From Nocardioides solisilvae (GTDB lineage: Bacteria; Actinomycetota; Actinomycetes; Propionibacteriales; Nocardioidaceae): a stretch of DNA of 64,000 bases. Of the stretch, positions 38,360 through 47,351 are shown piece after piece. The stretch spans positions 62,001-126,000 of the forward strand of contig NZ_QHKX01000004.1 of the NCBI RefSeq assembly GCF_003194625.1. The letters are read 5' to 3'. Position 1 is the stretch's first letter; every line of letters begins with the position of its first letter. Both the position numbers and the translations under genes were made by a program. The notes under the pieces are model-generated. The model was not told the origin of the DNA. It ran no database searches and saw only the letters and a program-made list of their open reading frames with translations.

Positions 38360-38857
38360 GTGGCCGACGGGCTGGAGCGGATCTGGACGCCGCACCGGAT
38401 GGCCTACATCCGCCCCGCCGTCCCCGACGGCGAGGGCGGGTGCCCGTTCTGCACGATCCCCGACCTGCCGGGCGACGAGGGGCTGGTCGTGGCGCGCGCC
38501 GCCACGACGTACGCCGTGCTCAACCTGCACCCCTACAACCCCGGCCACCTCATGGTGGTGCCCTACCGGCACGTGGCCGGGCTCGAGGAGCTCACCCCCG
38601 AGGAGTCCGCCGACCTGATGGCGATGACCCAGCAGGCGATCCGGACGATCCGCTCAGTGAGCGAGCCGCACGCCTTCAACATCGGGCTCAACCTGGGGCG
38701 CTCCGCCGGCGGCTCGCTGGCCGACCACCTGCACCAGCACGTCGTCCCGCGCTGGACCGGCGACGCCAACTTCATCACCGTGGTCGGCGGCACCAAGACG
38801 GTGCCCCAGCTGCTGGCCGACACCCGCGACCTGCTCGCCGAGGCGTGGGAGGGGTGA
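38360..38857 (+). CDS. HIT-family Ap4A hydrolase/phosphorylase-like protein
   Basis: A 165-residue histidine-triad protein. The triad is HLHQHVVPRW, and GCPFCTIPD provides a zinc-type cysteine pair. It resembles the mycobacterial HIT protein encoded beside pgsA1, reported as a diadenosine tetraphosphate phosphorylase. It would clear Ap4A produced by aminoacyl-tRNA synthetases such as ThrS upstream. GTG at 38360; its stop overlaps the IMPase start. Confidence 0.92.
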   Translation: MADGLERIWTPHRMAYIRPAVPDGEGGCPFCTIPDLPGDEGLVVARAATTYAVLNLHPYNPGHLMVVPYRHVAGLEELTPEESADLMAMTQQAIRTIRSVSEPHAFNIGLNLGRSAGGSLADHLHQHVVPRWTGDANFITVVGGTKTVPQLLADTRDLLAEAWEG

Positions 38858-39666
38858 GCCCCGACTCGGGCGGTGTGCCGGACGCCGGGCTGGAGGCGCT
38901 GGACGACGCCGCCCTCGCGGCTCGCCTGGTGCGCGAGGCCGCGACCCTTGCGGCCGCCATGCGCGCCGAAGGGGTGGAGGTGCAGGAGAAGACGTCGGTC
39001 TCCGACGTGGTGACAGCCGCCGACCACGCCGCCGAGAGGCTCGTGGTCGAGACCCTGCGCCGGCTGCGCCCCGAGGACTCGGTCGTGGGGGAGGAGGGCA
39101 CCGACCACCGGGGGTCGAGCGGTCGCACCTGGGTGATCGACCCGGTGGACGGGACCTACAACTTCGCGGCCGGCCTGGACTGGTGGTGCTCGGCCCTGGC
39201 GCTGCGGGACGACCGTCGGCACGGGGACGGGCTCGTGCTCGGAGCCGTCCACCACGCCGCCGGGGCGACGACCTGGGTCGGGGGACCCGACCTGCCCGCC
39301 ACCGTCGACGGCCGCCGGCTCGCGCCCCTGGCGGACCGGCCGCTGGCCGCCTCCTGCCTCACCACCTACCTGCACCCCCCGTTCTTCGGCGGGCCGGTCG
39401 GGGAGGCGTTCGGACGGATGGCCAACGGTGCCGCGACCGTGCGGATGCTGGGCTCGGGGACGATGGACGCCGTGGCGGTGGCCACCGGCCGCCTGCACGT
39501 GCTCTGCCAGCACAGCGTGCCGCCGTGGGACGAGCTGCCGGGCGCCGCCCTGGTCCGGTCGGTGGGCGGCCGCACCGAGCGGCTCGAGGCCGCGGGGGTC
39601 GAGTGGTACGTCGCCGGGGTCCCCACCGCGGTGTCCGAGGTCTGCGCGGCCCTCACCGGGCGGTAG
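38854..39666 (+). CDS. Inositol monophosphatase-family protein
   Basis: A 270-residue Mg2+-dependent phosphatase of the IMPase/FBPase/histidinol-phosphatase fold. Metal ligands: GEEG (E in VVGEEGTDH), DPVDGTYNF, and the C-terminal WD of PPWDELPGAALV. Substrate could be inositol-1-phosphate, histidinol phosphate or a related ester; the pgsA neighbour favours inositol. GTG start overlaps the HIT stop by 4 bp. Confidence 0.9.
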   Translation: MSPDSGGVPDAGLEALDDAALAARLVREAATLAAAMRAEGVEVQEKTSVSDVVTAADHAAERLVVETLRRLRPEDSVVGEEGTDHRGSSGRTWVIDPVDGTYNFAAGLDWWCSALALRDDRRHGDGLVLGAVHHAAGATTWVGGPDLPATVDGRRLAPLADRPLAASCLTTYLHPPFFGGPVGEAFGRMANGAATVRMLGSGTMDAVAVATGRLHVLCQHSVPPWDELPGAALVRSVGGRTERLEAAGVEWYVAGVPTAVSEVCAALTGR

Positions 39667-39669
39667 CCT
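39664..39669 (+). promoter_or_regulatory. Putative -10 hexamer for pgsA
   Basis: TAGCCT overlaps the IMPase stop codon (TAG) and ends 9 nt before the pgsA ATG. Confidence 0.45.
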
Positions 39670-39678
39670 GCTCCCGCC

Positions 39679-40308
39679 ATGCTCGAACACATCCGGGGCC
39701 TCGTCACGAAGGTCCTCATCGCGCCCGTCGCCCGCCTGCTGCTCCGCCTCGGGCTGGGCCCCGACGCGATCACCGTCTTCGGCACGATCTGCACGTGTGC
39801 CTCGGCGCTCTGGTTCGCGCCACGGGGGGAGCTGATGACCGCCCTGGTGCTCGTCACCGTCTTCGCCCTCTTCGACCTGCTCGACGGGACGATGGCCCGG
39901 CTCAGCGGCCGCACCAGCCCCTTCGGCGCCTTCCTCGACTCCACCCTGGACCGGGTCGCGGACGCGGTCGTCTTCGGATCCGTGATGCTCTACTTCGCCG
40001 GCCCGGGGGACTCCGGGCTGGGCCAGGCGACCGCCCTGTGGTGCCTGGTCACCGGCGTCGTCACCTCCTACGCCCGGGCCCGTGCCGAGTCGGTCGGCTT
40101 CACCGCGCGCGTCGGGATCATGGAACGGGCGGACCGGCTGGTGCTGCTGGGCCTCTCGGCGATCGCCGCCGAGGTCGCGGGCGAGCCGCTGGTCTTCGCG
40201 TGGGGGCTCGCGCTGCTCGGCGCGCTCAGCACCGTGACCGTGCTCCAGCGGATCCTGGGCGTGCGCCGGCAGGCCCTGGCCGCGACGGGTGCCCCGGAAG
40301 CGCCCTGA
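39679..40308 (+). CDS. pgsA: CDP-alcohol phosphatidyltransferase, probable phosphatidylinositol-phosphate synthase
   Basis: A 209-residue membrane enzyme with the full CDP-alcohol phosphotransferase motif D-LL-DG-TM-AR...G...D...D in FDLLDGTMARLSGRTSPFGA and FLDSTLDR. VTSYARARAESVGFTARVGI and MERADRLVLLGL match the actinobacterial PgsA1 branch, which joins CDP-diacylglycerol and inositol-1-phosphate. Five or six helices. The phosphatidylinositol-mannoside genes usually found next are absent here. ATG is preceded by a TAGCCT hexamer. Confidence 0.9.
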   Translation: MLEHIRGLVTKVLIAPVARLLLRLGLGPDAITVFGTICTCASALWFAPRGELMTALVLVTVFALFDLLDGTMARLSGRTSPFGAFLDSTLDRVADAVVFGSVMLYFAGPGDSGLGQATALWCLVTGVVTSYARARAESVGFTARVGIMERADRLVLLGLSAIAAEVAGEPLVFAWGLALLGALSTVTVLQRILGVRRQALAATGAPEAP

Positions 40309-40313
40309 CCCGC

Positions 40314-41132
40314 GTGCAGGAGCCCCGCGTGGAGGAGCCCCTCGGCGGCGCCGCGATCGTCCCGACCGAGCGCCGATCGGCGCTGGTGCTGAGGCTCGAC
40401 GGCCAGGCGCAGTCCTACGTGGACCTCGACGACCCCGGGTTCCTGGCGTTCGACTACGTGCGCCGGCTGGGCGACGCGCTCGACGCCGTCGCGGAACCGG
40501 GGCGGCCGGTGCGGGTCGTCCACGTCGGCGGCGCCGGCCTCACGCTGCCCCGGTACGTCGCCCACACCCGGCCCCGGTCGGCGCAGGTGGTCCTGGAGCC
40601 CGACGAGGAGCTCACCGCCCTGGTGCGGCGGGAGCTCCCGCTGCCGCCCCGGAGCGGGATCAAGGTGCGTCCGCTGGACGGCCGCACCGGCCTGGCGGGG
40701 CTGCGGGAGGGCGCCGTCGACGTGGTCCTGGTCGACGCGTTCGCGCAGGGTCGGGTGCCCGGCGACCTCGTCACCGTCGAGGCGTTCGCCGAGGTGGCGC
40801 GGGTGCTGGCGCCCGACGGCCTGCTCCTGCTCAACCTCGCCGACCGGGCGCCGTTCGTCTGGACCCGGCGCGTGCTGGCCGCGCTGCGGACGGTGCTCGG
40901 GGCCGCGTCGGTGCACCTCGAGCCCGCGACCCAGCGCGGCCGGCGGGCCGGCAACGTGCTGGTGGTCGCCTCGACCCGGGCCGAGGTGGTCGACCGGGTG
41001 ACCGCCTTCGTGCGCTCGCGTCCGAGCGAGTTCCGGTCCGTCGAGGGGGCCCGGGTCGCCGACTCGTTCGGCGGGGGCCGGCCCTTCACCGACGCCGACA
41101 CGGAGCCCTCCCCGCGCCCCGACCCCGCCTGA
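40314..41132 (+). CDS. Spermidine-synthase-like class I methyltransferase-fold protein
   Basis: A 272-residue protein of the spermine/spermidine synthase-like superfamily. GQAQSYVDLDDPGFLAFDYVR resembles the entry strand of spermidine synthases. VRVVHVGGAGLTLPRYV is the nucleotide-binding glycine loop, VVLEPDEEL the acidic ribose-binding turn, and DVVLVDAFAQGRVP the catalytic aspartate region. Whether it makes polyamines is uncertain, since such actinobacterial proteins lack tested activity as far as I know. GTG at 40314 (or 40329). Its 3' end carries a 12-bp tandem duplication across the stop codon. Confidence 0.82.
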   Translation: MQEPRVEEPLGGAAIVPTERRSALVLRLDGQAQSYVDLDDPGFLAFDYVRRLGDALDAVAEPGRPVRVVHVGGAGLTLPRYVAHTRPRSAQVVLEPDEELTALVRRELPLPPRSGIKVRPLDGRTGLAGLREGAVDVVLVDAFAQGRVPGDLVTVEAFAEVARVLAPDGLLLLNLADRAPFVWTRRVLAALRTVLGAASVHLEPATQRGRRAGNVLVVASTRAEVVDRVTAFVRSRPSEFRSVEGARVADSFGGGRPFTDADTEPSPRPDPA

Positions 41133-41146
41133 GTCCCCGCCTGAGT
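41123..41146 (+). repeat. 12-bp tandem duplication spanning a stop codon
   Basis: CCCCGCCTGAGT occurs twice in tandem (41123-41134, 41135-41146). The first copy holds the stop of the methyltransferase-like gene; the second lies in the pdxS upstream region. Probably a recent slippage event. Confidence 0.8.
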
Positions 41147-41187
41147 CCAGCGACGCGCCCGCGCTGACCGGACGTCAACGCGGGGCC

Positions 41188-41193
41188 TAGGAT
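41188..41193 (+). promoter_or_regulatory. Putative -10 hexamer for leaderless pdxS
   Basis: TAGGAT ends 6 nt before the pdxS ATG. Confidence 0.6.
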
Positions 41194-41199
41194 CGAGGC

Positions 41200-42117
41200 A
41201 TGAGCGAGCAGAGGGACGCGAACAGCGTCGAGACGGCCACCACCGGCACCACCCGCGTGAAGCGGGGCATGGCCGAGATGCTGAAGGGCGGCGTGATCAT
41301 GGACGTCGTCACGCCCGAGCAGGCGCGGATCGCGGAGGACGCCGGCGCGGTCGCCGTCATGGCCCTCGAGCGGGTGCCCGCCGACATCCGGGCCCAGGGC
41401 GGGGTCTCCCGGATGAGCGACCCCGACATGATCGAGGGGATCAAGGAGGCCGTGTCGATCCCGGTGATGGCCAAGGCGCGGATCGGCCACTTCGCCGAGG
41501 CCCAGGTGCTGCAGAGCCTCGGCGTCGACTACATCGACGAGTCCGAGGTGCTCACCCCCGCCGACTACGCCCACCACATCGACAAGTGGCGGTTCACCGT
41601 CCCCTTCGTCTGCGGCGCGACCAACCTGGGCGAGGCGCTGCGCCGGATCACCGAGGGCGCGGCGATGATCCGCTCCAAGGGCGAGGCCGGCACGGGCGAC
41701 GTCTCCAACGCGGTGACCCACATGCGGACCATCGGCGGCGAGCTGCGCCGGCTCGCCACGCTGGAGGCCGACGAGCTCTACGTGGCGGCCAAGGAGCTGC
41801 AGGCGCCGTACGACCTGGTCAAGGAGGTCGCCGAGACCGGCACCCTGCCGGTCGTGCTCTTCACGGCCGGCGGCATCGCGACGCCGGCGGACGCCGCGAT
41901 GATGATGCAGCTCGGCGCGCAGGGCGTCTTCGTCGGGTCCGGGATCTTCAAGTCCGGGAACCCCGCCCAGCGGGCGGAGGCGATCGTCAAGGCCACGACG
42001 TTCTACGACGACCCCGACGTGGTCGCGAAGGTCTCCCGCGGCCTCGGCGAGGCGATGGTCGGGATCAACGTCGACGAGATCCCGCAGCCCCACCGGCTCG
42101 CAGAGCGCGGCTGGTGA
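41200..42117 (+). CDS. pdxS: Pyridoxal 5'-phosphate synthase, PdxS subunit
   Basis: A 305-residue PLP synthase lyase subunit that condenses ribose 5-phosphate, glyceraldehyde 3-phosphate and ammonia supplied by Pdx[21 protein letters not shown] and [14 protein letters not shown] hold the catalytic aspartate and lysine; [13 protein letters not shown] and the [20 protein letters not shown] phosphate loop are canonical. Its last 53 bp overlap the convergent serine-hydrolase gene. pdxT lies 2.5 kb downstream instead of next to it. Confidence 0.98.
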   Translation: MSEQRDANSVETATTGTTRVKRGMAEMLKGGVIMDVVTPEQARIAEDAGAVAVMALERVPADIRAQGGVSRMSDPDMIEGIKEAVSIPVMAKARIGHFAEAQVLQSLGVDYIDESEVLTPADYAHHIDKWRFTVPFVCGATNLGEALRRITEGAAMIRSKGEAGTGDVSNAVTHMRTIGGELRRLATLEADELYVAAKELQAPYDLVKEVAETGTLPVVLFTAGGIATPADAAMMMQLGAQGVFVGSGIFKSGNPAQRAEAIVKATTFYDDPDVVAKVSRGLGEAMVGINVDEIPQPHRLAERGW

Positions 42118-43273
42118 CCGCCGCGGCGTCGGCCACGGCGTAGGGCTCCGCGCCCTCGGCCGCGGGGGCGCCGAGGCGGACCACGACGGTGCCGCTGGTG
42201 GGATCCGCCAGCACCACCTGGCCGCCTGCGCCCACCGCGGCGAACAGGCTCTGGGGCTCGCCCGGGGCGAGCTGCCCCGTCACGGGACTCAGCGGCTGCC
42301 CCAGTGCGTCGACGGGATCGGCCACGCCCCGGAGCGGACCGGTCCGGTTGAGCCACCACAGGAGGCCGTACGCCGCGTTGTGCGGCGTGGACGGGCGGCC
42401 GACGGCCTGCGTGACGAAGGACCGGTCCAGCAGGCGCCGGCCTCCCACCCGGCCCCGGCCGAGGTAGAGGTCGGCGAGCCGCGCCAGGTCGAGGCAGGTG
42501 CTCCGCACGCCGTAGAAGTTCGTGGGGCTGTCGGTGCGGTCGGTGACGAAGGTGGTGCGGCGCATGCCGAGCGGGCGGAACAGGCGGGTGCGGGCGAACC
42601 GCGCCACCGGGGTCCCGGTCGCCCGCTCCAGCACTGCCTCCAGCACCGCGATCGCGGCGTTGTTGTAGGCCCAGGCGCTGCCGGGCGCGTGCTGCTGCCC
42701 CAGCCCGACGGCGTACGCCGTGCGGTCGACGGCGGCGAGCAGGTCGCGGTAGTCGGAGGCGAGCGACCAGTACCGGCCGCTGTCCCCTGCGAGCAGGTGC
42801 CGCACGGTGACCGTCTCCGACGGGGTGTCCCGCCACTGGGGCACCCAGGTCGCGACCGGGTCGTCGAGCCGCAGGTCGCCGTCCCGCACGGCGATGCCGA
42901 CGAGCGTGCTGGTGACGGACTTGGTCACCGAGAAGACCGGACGGGGCGTCTCCCGGGACAGCCCCCAGCTCCAGTCGCGCACGAGCCGACCGCGGCGGGT
43001 CACGGCGAAGCACGTCGACCGCTTCGCCTCGGCCACCTCCGCGCCTCGGACCAGCGCCCGACCGCGCAGCCCGGCTCGGACGGGCGTGCGCACCGGCCAG
43101 CCCTCGACGAGCTGCTCGCCGGGCCGGCCCGAGCCGCCGGCCCCGGCGGGCGCGGCGGGCCCGGCGGGGGCGGCGGGGGCGGCGGGGGTGCCGGGCACCG
43201 CGGCGACCAGCAGCGCGAGCGCCAGGGCCGGAGCCGGGAGGAGGGAGCGGACGCGGGACCGGGGGGATGCCAT
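42065..43273 (-). CDS. Serine hydrolase of the beta-lactamase/DD-peptidase (class C) family
   Basis: A 402-residue exported serine hydrolase. Signal peptide [19 protein letters not shown], then an Ala/Pro/Gly-rich linker of about 25 residues coded by a GGCGGG repeat (near 43145-43195). Catalytic S-x-x-K is SVTK in [15 protein letters not shown] and the tyrosine motif is [12 protein letters not shown]. Family members include beta-lactamases, esterases and D-aminopeptidases; substrate unknown. Last gene of the AraC-VOC-hydrolase operon. Its 3' end overlaps pdxS tail to tail. Confidence 0.9.
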   Translation of the reverse strand: MASPRSRVRSLLPAPALALALLVAAVPGTPAAPAAPAGPAAPAGAGGSGRPGEQLVEGWPVRTPVRAGLRGRALVRGAEVAEAKRSTCFAVTRRGRLVRDWSWGLSRETPRPVFSVTKSVTSTLVGIAVRDGDLRLDDPVATWVPQWRDTPSETVTVRHLLAGDSGRYWSLASDYRDLLAAVDRTAYAVGLGQQHAPGSAWAYNNAAIAVLEAVLERATGTPVARFARTRLFRPLGMRRTTFVTDRTDSPTNFYGVRSTCLDLARLADLYLGRGRVGGRRLLDRSFVTQAVGRPSTPHNAAYGLLWWLNRTGPLRGVADPVDALGQPLSPVTGQLAPGEPQSLFAAVGAGGQVVLADPTSGTVVVRLGAPAAEGAEPYAVADAAAVTSRALRAGGAAGSRRR

Positions 43274-43291
43274 GGCCGCACCCTAGGGCCG

Positions 43292-43732
43292 TCAGGTGCC
43301 GGTGCTCCCGGAGTCCCGCCGCGGCTCGCCGGGGTAGGAGCCGAACGACCACTGGTTGCCCTCGGGGTCAGTGAGGCGGAAGTCGCTGCCGCCGTACGGC
43401 TTCTCCTCGACCGGGCCGGCGTCGAGGCCGGCCGCGACGGCGCGGGAGTGGACCCCCTCGACGTCGGACGTCACCACGTACGCCGCGGTCGTGCCCGGCT
43501 GCTGGGTGAACAGACCCTCGGGCTTGTGCCGGCCGAGCATCACGCCCCCACCCTCGGGCCAGTCGAGCTGGGCGTGCTCCACGCGTCCTTCCTCGTCGCG
43601 GTACGTGGCGGTCTCCTCGAAGCCGAGCGCGACCAGCAGCCGGACGAGGAGGTCGGGGTCGCGGGCCTGGAAGGCGGGCCAGACGGTGGGCCGGGGGGAC
43701 GGGGAGGGCGAGGGGGCGGGTGTGGGCGTCAT
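43292..43732 (-). CDS. VOC-family (glyoxalase-like) protein
   Basis: A 146-residue vicinal-oxygen-chelate protein. After a Pro/Ser-rich start (PTPAPSPSPSPRPTVWPAF) come LVRLLVALGFEETATYRDEE, HAQLDWPEGGGVMLG and FRLTDPEGNQWSFGSY, the usual beta-alpha-beta-beta-beta pattern. Such proteins act as glyoxalases, antibiotic-binding proteins or dioxygenases. It is translationally coupled to the AraC-type regulator upstream (ATGA overlap), so it is probably under that regulator's control. Confidence 0.88.
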   Translation of the reverse strand: MTPTPAPSPSPSPRPTVWPAFQARDPDLLVRLLVALGFEETATYRDEEGRVEHAQLDWPEGGGVMLGRHKPEGLFTQQPGTTAAYVVTSDVEGVHSRAVAAGLDAGPVEEKPYGGSDFRLTDPEGNQWSFGSYPGEPRRDSGSTGT

Positions 43733-44607
43733 GCGTCCCACGGTGGCGCAGCCGGGCCCGCGGGGGCTTGGACATTCGGGAGCTCCGCGGCCAGCCAGCG
43801 GGTGGGGGAGAGGCCGGCGTACTGCCGGAACTCGCGGACGAGGTGGGACTGGTCGCAGTAGCCGGCCGCCGCGGCCACGGTCGCGAGCGGGGCCCCGCGG
43901 GCCGCGGCGAGCGGCACGGCGCGCCGGGCGGCGTCGAACCGGGCCAGGCGCTGCACGGTCTTGGGGCCGTGGCCGACCTCGGCGGCGAAGAGCTCGCCGA
44001 GGCGACGCCGGCTGTACCCCACCTCCCGGGCCACCTCGTCGACCGTGGGCGGGGTGCCGGCGGTGAGCAGGCGCCACGCCTGGCGGACCTCGGGGCGGGG
44101 CGGGGGCGGCTCGGCCGCCCTCCCGGCGCGCTCCTGCAGCCGGGCCAGGAACGCGTGCACCACGGCGTACCGGGCGGACCAGCAGCGCGCGGCTCCCAGC
44201 TCCTCGGCGACCCGGTCGACCTCGCCGCCCAGCAGGTCGGCGGCGTCCCAGCTGCCCACCGGCAGGTCGGCGGCCGGCACGCCCAGCAGCCGTCTCAGCC
44301 CGAGCGGGTGCAGCGTCAGCTGGACGCCGGCCCACCACCCCGGGTTCTCCACCATCGCGGCCTCGGTGTGCAGGCCGCCGAGGCTGACCCACTGCCGGTC
44401 CCGCACGCCCGCGTCCCACGCCCGTGCGTCCGGTGCGGTGACCAGCGGCCGCCCCAGGCTGAGGACGAGGGTCAGGCCGGGCGAGGGGAGGCCACGGTGG
44501 ACGCCGGGCTCCAGCCCGTGGGCCCGGTAGCCGAACATCGCCGACACGTGCGGACGCAGCCGCACCGGCACCGGTGCGGCAGGGGGCTGCCCGCCTGCGC
44601 GTCCCAC
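43729..44607 (-). CDS. AraC-family transcriptional regulator
   Basis: A 292-residue regulator. An N-terminal sensor region ([20 protein letters not shown] onward, with [17 protein letters not shown]) precedes a C-terminal AraC double helix-turn-helix: [20 protein letters not shown] and [20 protein letters not shown] with the closing [19 protein letters not shown] hexamer ends 7 nt before the GTG, but the internal ATG at MFGYR is also possible. It is divergent from pdxT and precedes the VOC and hydrolase genes. Confidence 0.9.
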   Translation of the reverse strand: MGRAGGQPPAAPVPVRLRPHVSAMFGYRAHGLEPGVHRGLPSPGLTLVLSLGRPLVTAPDARAWDAGVRDRQWVSLGGLHTEAAMVENPGWWAGVQLTLHPLGLRRLLGVPAADLPVGSWDAADLLGGEVDRVAEELGAARCWSARYAVVHAFLARLQERAGRAAEPPPPRPEVRQAWRLLTAGTPPTVDEVAREVGYSRRRLGELFAAEVGHGPKTVQRLARFDAARRAVPLAAARGAPLATVAAAAGYCDQSHLVREFRQYAGLSPTRWLAAELPNVQAPAGPAAPPWDA

Positions 44608-44614
44608 ACGACCC

Positions 44615-44620
44615 AGTCTG
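44615..44620 (-). promoter_or_regulatory. Putative -10 hexamer of the AraC-VOC-hydrolase operon
   Basis: CAGACT on the minus strand ends 7 nt before the GTG at 44607. It lies back to back with the pdxT hexamer, 13 bp apart, so the two promoters must exclude each other or share regulation. Confidence 0.4.
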
Positions 44621-44633
44621 CCGCACCCCGGCC

Positions 44634-44639
44634 TAGGAT
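44634..44639 (+). promoter_or_regulatory. Putative -10 hexamer for leaderless pdxT
   Basis: TAGGAT ends 8 nt before the GTG start of pdxT; the same hexamer precedes pdxS. Confidence 0.55.
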
Positions 44640-44647
44640 CCCCCTCC

Positions 44648-45244
44648 GTGACCACCACCGTCGGCGTGCTCGCCCTGCAGGGCGACGTGCGCGAGCACCT
44701 CGCTGCCCTCCGCTCCGTCGGGGCGGCGGCGGTCCCGGTACGCCGCGTGGCCGAGCTGGCGGCGTGCGACGCGCTCGTGCTGCCGGGCGGGGAGTCGACG
44801 ACGATGGTCAAGCTCGCGGCGACCTTCGAGCTGCTCGCACCGCTGCGCGAGGCCGTGCGCGCAGGCCTGCCGGTGCTCGGCACCTGCGCCGGGATGATCC
44901 TGCTCGCCGACCGCGTCGAGGACGCGGCGACCGGGCAGGAGACGGTGGGCGGGCTCCACGTCACCGTGCGCCGCAACGCGTTCGGCCGCCAGGTCGACTC
45001 CTTCGAGGAGGACCTGCGGGTGACCGGCCTGGCCGACCCGGTGCGGGCGGTCTTCATCCGGGCACCCTGGGTCGAGCAGGTCGACGACGACGTCGAGGTG
45101 CTGGCCCGGGTCGCGACGGGCCCGGCCGTGGGTAGGATCGTGGCGGTCCGTCAAGGCCCCCTGATGGCGACCTCGTTCCACCCCGAGGTCGGCGGCGACG
45201 ACCGGGTGCACGGCATGTTCGTGGACCTGGTGCGCTCGGCGTGA
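44648..45244 (+). CDS. pdxT: Pyridoxal 5'-phosphate synthase, glutaminase subunit PdxT
   Basis: A 198-residue class I glutaminase that feeds ammonia to PdxS. Nucleophile C80 in [25 protein letters not shown] oxyanion motif, and the His-Glu pair in [27 protein letters not shown] is the typical N-terminus after the GTG start. It sits 2.5 kb from pdxS, each gene with its own TAGGAT promoter. yebC follows after 59 bp. Confidence 0.97.
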   Translation: MTTTVGVLALQGDVREHLAALRSVGAAAVPVRRVAELAACDALVLPGGESTTMVKLAATFELLAPLREAVRAGLPVLGTCAGMILLADRVEDAATGQETVGGLHVTVRRNAFGRQVDSFEEDLRVTGLADPVRAVFIRAPWVEQVDDDVEVLARVATGPAVGRIVAVRQGPLMATSFHPEVGGDDRVHGMFVDLVRSA

Positions 45245-45303
45245 CGGCCACGCTCCGCACGCTGCACCCGACAAGCCGTTTCCGAGACTGATAGAGGGAC
45301 TCC

Positions 45304-46068
45304 ATGTCTGGCCACTCCAAGTGGGCAACGACCAAGCACAAGAAGGCCGCGATCGACGCCAAGCGCGGCAAGCTCTTCGCCAAGCTGATCAAGAACATCG
45401 AGGTCGCGGCGCGGCAGGGCGGCGGCGACCCGGCCGGCAACCCCACCCTCTACGACGCCATCCAGAAGGCGAAGAAGAGCTCGGTCCCCAACGACAACAT
45501 CGACCGCGCGGTCAAGCGGGGCTCCGGCGCCGAGGCGGGCGGTGCCGAGTACCAGACGATCATGTACGAGGTCTACGGCCCGCAGGGCGTCGCCCTGCTC
45601 GTCGAGTGCCTCACCGACAACCGCAACCGCGCCGCCATGGAGGTCCGCACCGCGGTCACCCGCAACGGCGGGACCATGGCCGACCCGGGCTCCGTGTCGC
45701 GGCTGTTCACCCGCAAGGGCGTCGTGATGCTCCCGAAGGCGCAGGAGAGCCGCGAGGTGAGCGAGGACGACGTCCTCGAGGCGACCCTGGAGGCCGGCGC
45801 CGAGGACGTCAACGACCTCGACGAGGCGATCCGGGTGCTGTCGGAGGCCACCGACGTGGTCGAGGTCCGCACCGCGCTCCAGGCGGCGGGGATCGACTAC
45901 GACTCCGCCGAGGTCGAGTTCGTGCCCAGCATGGAGATCCCGGTCGACGCCGAGGCGGCGGGCAAGGTCTTCCGCCTCGTCGAGGCGCTGGAGGACCTGG
46001 ACGACGTGCAGAACGTGTTCGCGAACTTCGACGTGCCCGACGAGGTCATGGCGCAGCTCGAGGGTTGA
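45304..46068 (+). CDS. yebC: YebC/PmpR-family regulatory or translation protein
   Basis: A 254-residue YebC-family protein, full length. [20 protein letters not shown] at the N-terminus, [14 protein letters not shown] and [20 protein letters not shown] are canonical. The family has been described as DNA-binding regulators and recently as ribosome-rescue factors at proline-rich stretches. GAGGG lies 5 nt before the ATG. It precedes ruvCAB, the usual bacterial order. Confidence 0.97.
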   Translation: MSGHSKWATTKHKKAAIDAKRGKLFAKLIKNIEVAARQGGGDPAGNPTLYDAIQKAKKSSVPNDNIDRAVKRGSGAEAGGAEYQTIMYEVYGPQGVALLVECLTDNRNRAAMEVRTAVTRNGGTMADPGSVSRLFTRKGVVMLPKAQESREVSEDDVLEATLEAGAEDVNDLDEAIRVLSEATDVVEVRTALQAAGIDYDSAEVEFVPSMEIPVDAEAAGKVFRLVEALEDLDDVQNVFANFDVPDEVMAQLEG

Positions 46069-46134
46069 GCCGCGCACCCGCCCCCGTCCGGGTGCCTCCC
46101 CGCGTGTCTGCCGCGGTCGCAGGACGCGGCCGGT

Positions 46135-46140
46135 TAGCGT
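46135..46140 (+). promoter_or_regulatory. Putative -10 hexamer of ruvCAB
   Basis: TAGCGT lies 5 bp upstream of the LexA box, placing the start of transcription inside the operator. Confidence 0.5.
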
Positions 46141-46145
46141 GGCGT

Positions 46146-46161
46146 GCGAACACACGTTCGG
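46146..46161 (+). promoter_or_regulatory. SOS box (LexA operator) of ruvCAB
   Basis: GCGAACACACGTTCGG has perfect CGAAC and GTTCG half-sites with the N4 spacing of the LexA palindrome; only the outermost bases differ. It lies 15 bp before the ruvC ATG. Confidence 0.88.
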
Positions 46162-46175
46162 ACGAGAGGGTGGCG

Positions 46176-46754
46176 ATGCGTGTCCTGGGGATCGACCCCG
46201 GCCTGACCAGGTGCGGGATCGGGCTGGTCGAGGGACAAGTCGGTCGACCGCTGACGCTGGTCGACGTCAACGTCCTGCGTACCAGCGCCTCGGTCCCGGT
46301 CGCCGAGCGGCTCGTCACCATCGAGCGCGGGATCGACGCCTGGCTCGACGAGTACCGCCCGGACGCCGTCGCGGTGGAGCGGGTCTTCGCCCGCTCCGAC
46401 TCCAGCACGATCATGGGGACCGCCCAGGCCAGCGGGATCGCCCTGGTGGCGGCCGCGCGCCGGGGCCTCCCGGTCGCGCTGCACACACCGAGCGAGGTGA
46501 AGGCAGCGGTCTCCGGCAACGGCCGGGCCGACAAGGCCCAGGTGGGGCTGATGGTCGCCCGCATCCTGCGCCTCGACGCCCCGCCCAGGCCCGCGGACGC
46601 CGCGGACGCCCTCGCGCTCGCCATCACCCACGTCTGGCGCGGCGGCGCCCAGTCCCGGCTGGCCGCGGCCGCCGAGGCCCAGTCGGCCGCCCTCCGCGCC
46701 GCCACCGGCCGCACCCGTCCGGGCGCCGCCGCCCGTTCCAGGAGACCCGCATGA
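46176..46754 (+). CDS. ruvC: Holliday-junction endonuclease RuvC
   Basis: A 192-residue RuvC resolvase. Active-site acids: D in [14 protein letters not shown] in [12 protein letters not shown], and the C-terminal D pair in [15 protein letters not shown]. The usual length is about 175 to 190; the Ala/Arg-rich tail adds about 25 residues. The ATG overlaps nothing upstream; its stop overlaps ruvA (ATGA). Confidence 0.97.
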   Translation: MRVLGIDPGLTRCGIGLVEGQVGRPLTLVDVNVLRTSASVPVAERLVTIERGIDAWLDEYRPDAVAVERVFARSDSSTIMGTAQASGIALVAAARRGLPVALHTPSEVKAAVSGNGRADKAQVGLMVARILRLDAPPRPADAADALALAITHVWRGGAQSRLAAAAEAQSAALRAATGRTRPGAAARSRRPA

Positions 46755-47350
46755 TCGCCTTCGTCCGCGGCCGGGTGGCCGCCCTCACCCTCTCCTCGGC
46801 CGTCGTCGAGGTCGGCGGGGTCGGCCTCGAGCTCATGTGCACGCCCGGCACCCTGGCCACGCTCCGCCCGGGCCAGGAAGCCACCGTCCCCACCAGCATG
46901 GTCGTCCGCGAGGACTCCCTCACGCTCTTCGGCTTCGTCGACGACGACGAGAAGGCGTGCTTCGAGCTGGTGCAGACGGCCAGCGGCGTGGGCCCCAAGC
47001 TGGCCCAGGCGATGCTCGCGGTGCTGTCGCCCGACGCGTTGCGCGCGGCGGTGGCGGCGGAGGACGTCAAGACCCTCACCCGGGTCCCCGGCATCGGCCA
47101 GAAGGGGGCGCAGCGGATCATCCTCGAGCTGCGCGACCGGATCGGCGCTCCCGTCGGGTCCGGCCGCGCCACGGGCGCCCCCGCCGCGGCGGCGCCCTGG
47201 CGCGACCAGGTCCTCCAGGGGCTCGTCGGGCTGGGGTGGTCGGGCAAGGAGGCCGAGAAGGCCGTCGAGTCGGTCGCCGACCGGGCCGGGGAGTCGCCCG
47301 ACGTGGCGTCGCTCCTGCGGGCCGCGCTGCAGGCCTTGAGCAAGGCCTGA
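46751..47350 (+). CDS. ruvA: Holliday-junction branch-migration subunit RuvA
   Basis: A 199-residue RuvA that binds four-way junctions and loads RuvB. The OB-fold domain begins [12 protein letters not shown], and the helix-hairpin-helix pair reads [16 protein letters not shown] and [16 protein letters not shown]. The C-terminal RuvB-binding domain ([16 protein letters not shown]) follows a Gly/Ala linker. 4-bp overlap with ruvC; ruvB begins 1 bp after its stop. Confidence 0.97.
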   Translation: MIAFVRGRVAALTLSSAVVEVGGVGLELMCTPGTLATLRPGQEATVPTSMVVREDSLTLFGFVDDDEKACFELVQTASGVGPKLAQAMLAVLSPDALRAAVAAEDVKTLTRVPGIGQKGAQRIILELRDRIGAPVGSGRATGAPAAAAPWRDQVLQGLVGLGWSGKEAEKAVESVADRAGESPDVASLLRAALQALSKA

Positions 47351-47351
47351 G

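Noticed and set aside
40314..41132. Firm annotation as spermidine synthase SpeE
   Set aside because: The nucleotide-binding fold is clear, but the polyamine-specific active-site pattern could not be confirmed by eye and no partner polyamine genes are nearby.
43140..43200. GGCGGG-rich repeat as a possible regulatory or CRISPR-like element
   Set aside because: It codes the Ala/Pro/Gly linker behind the signal peptide of the serine hydrolase. No spaced direct repeats typical of CRISPR occur anywhere in the window.
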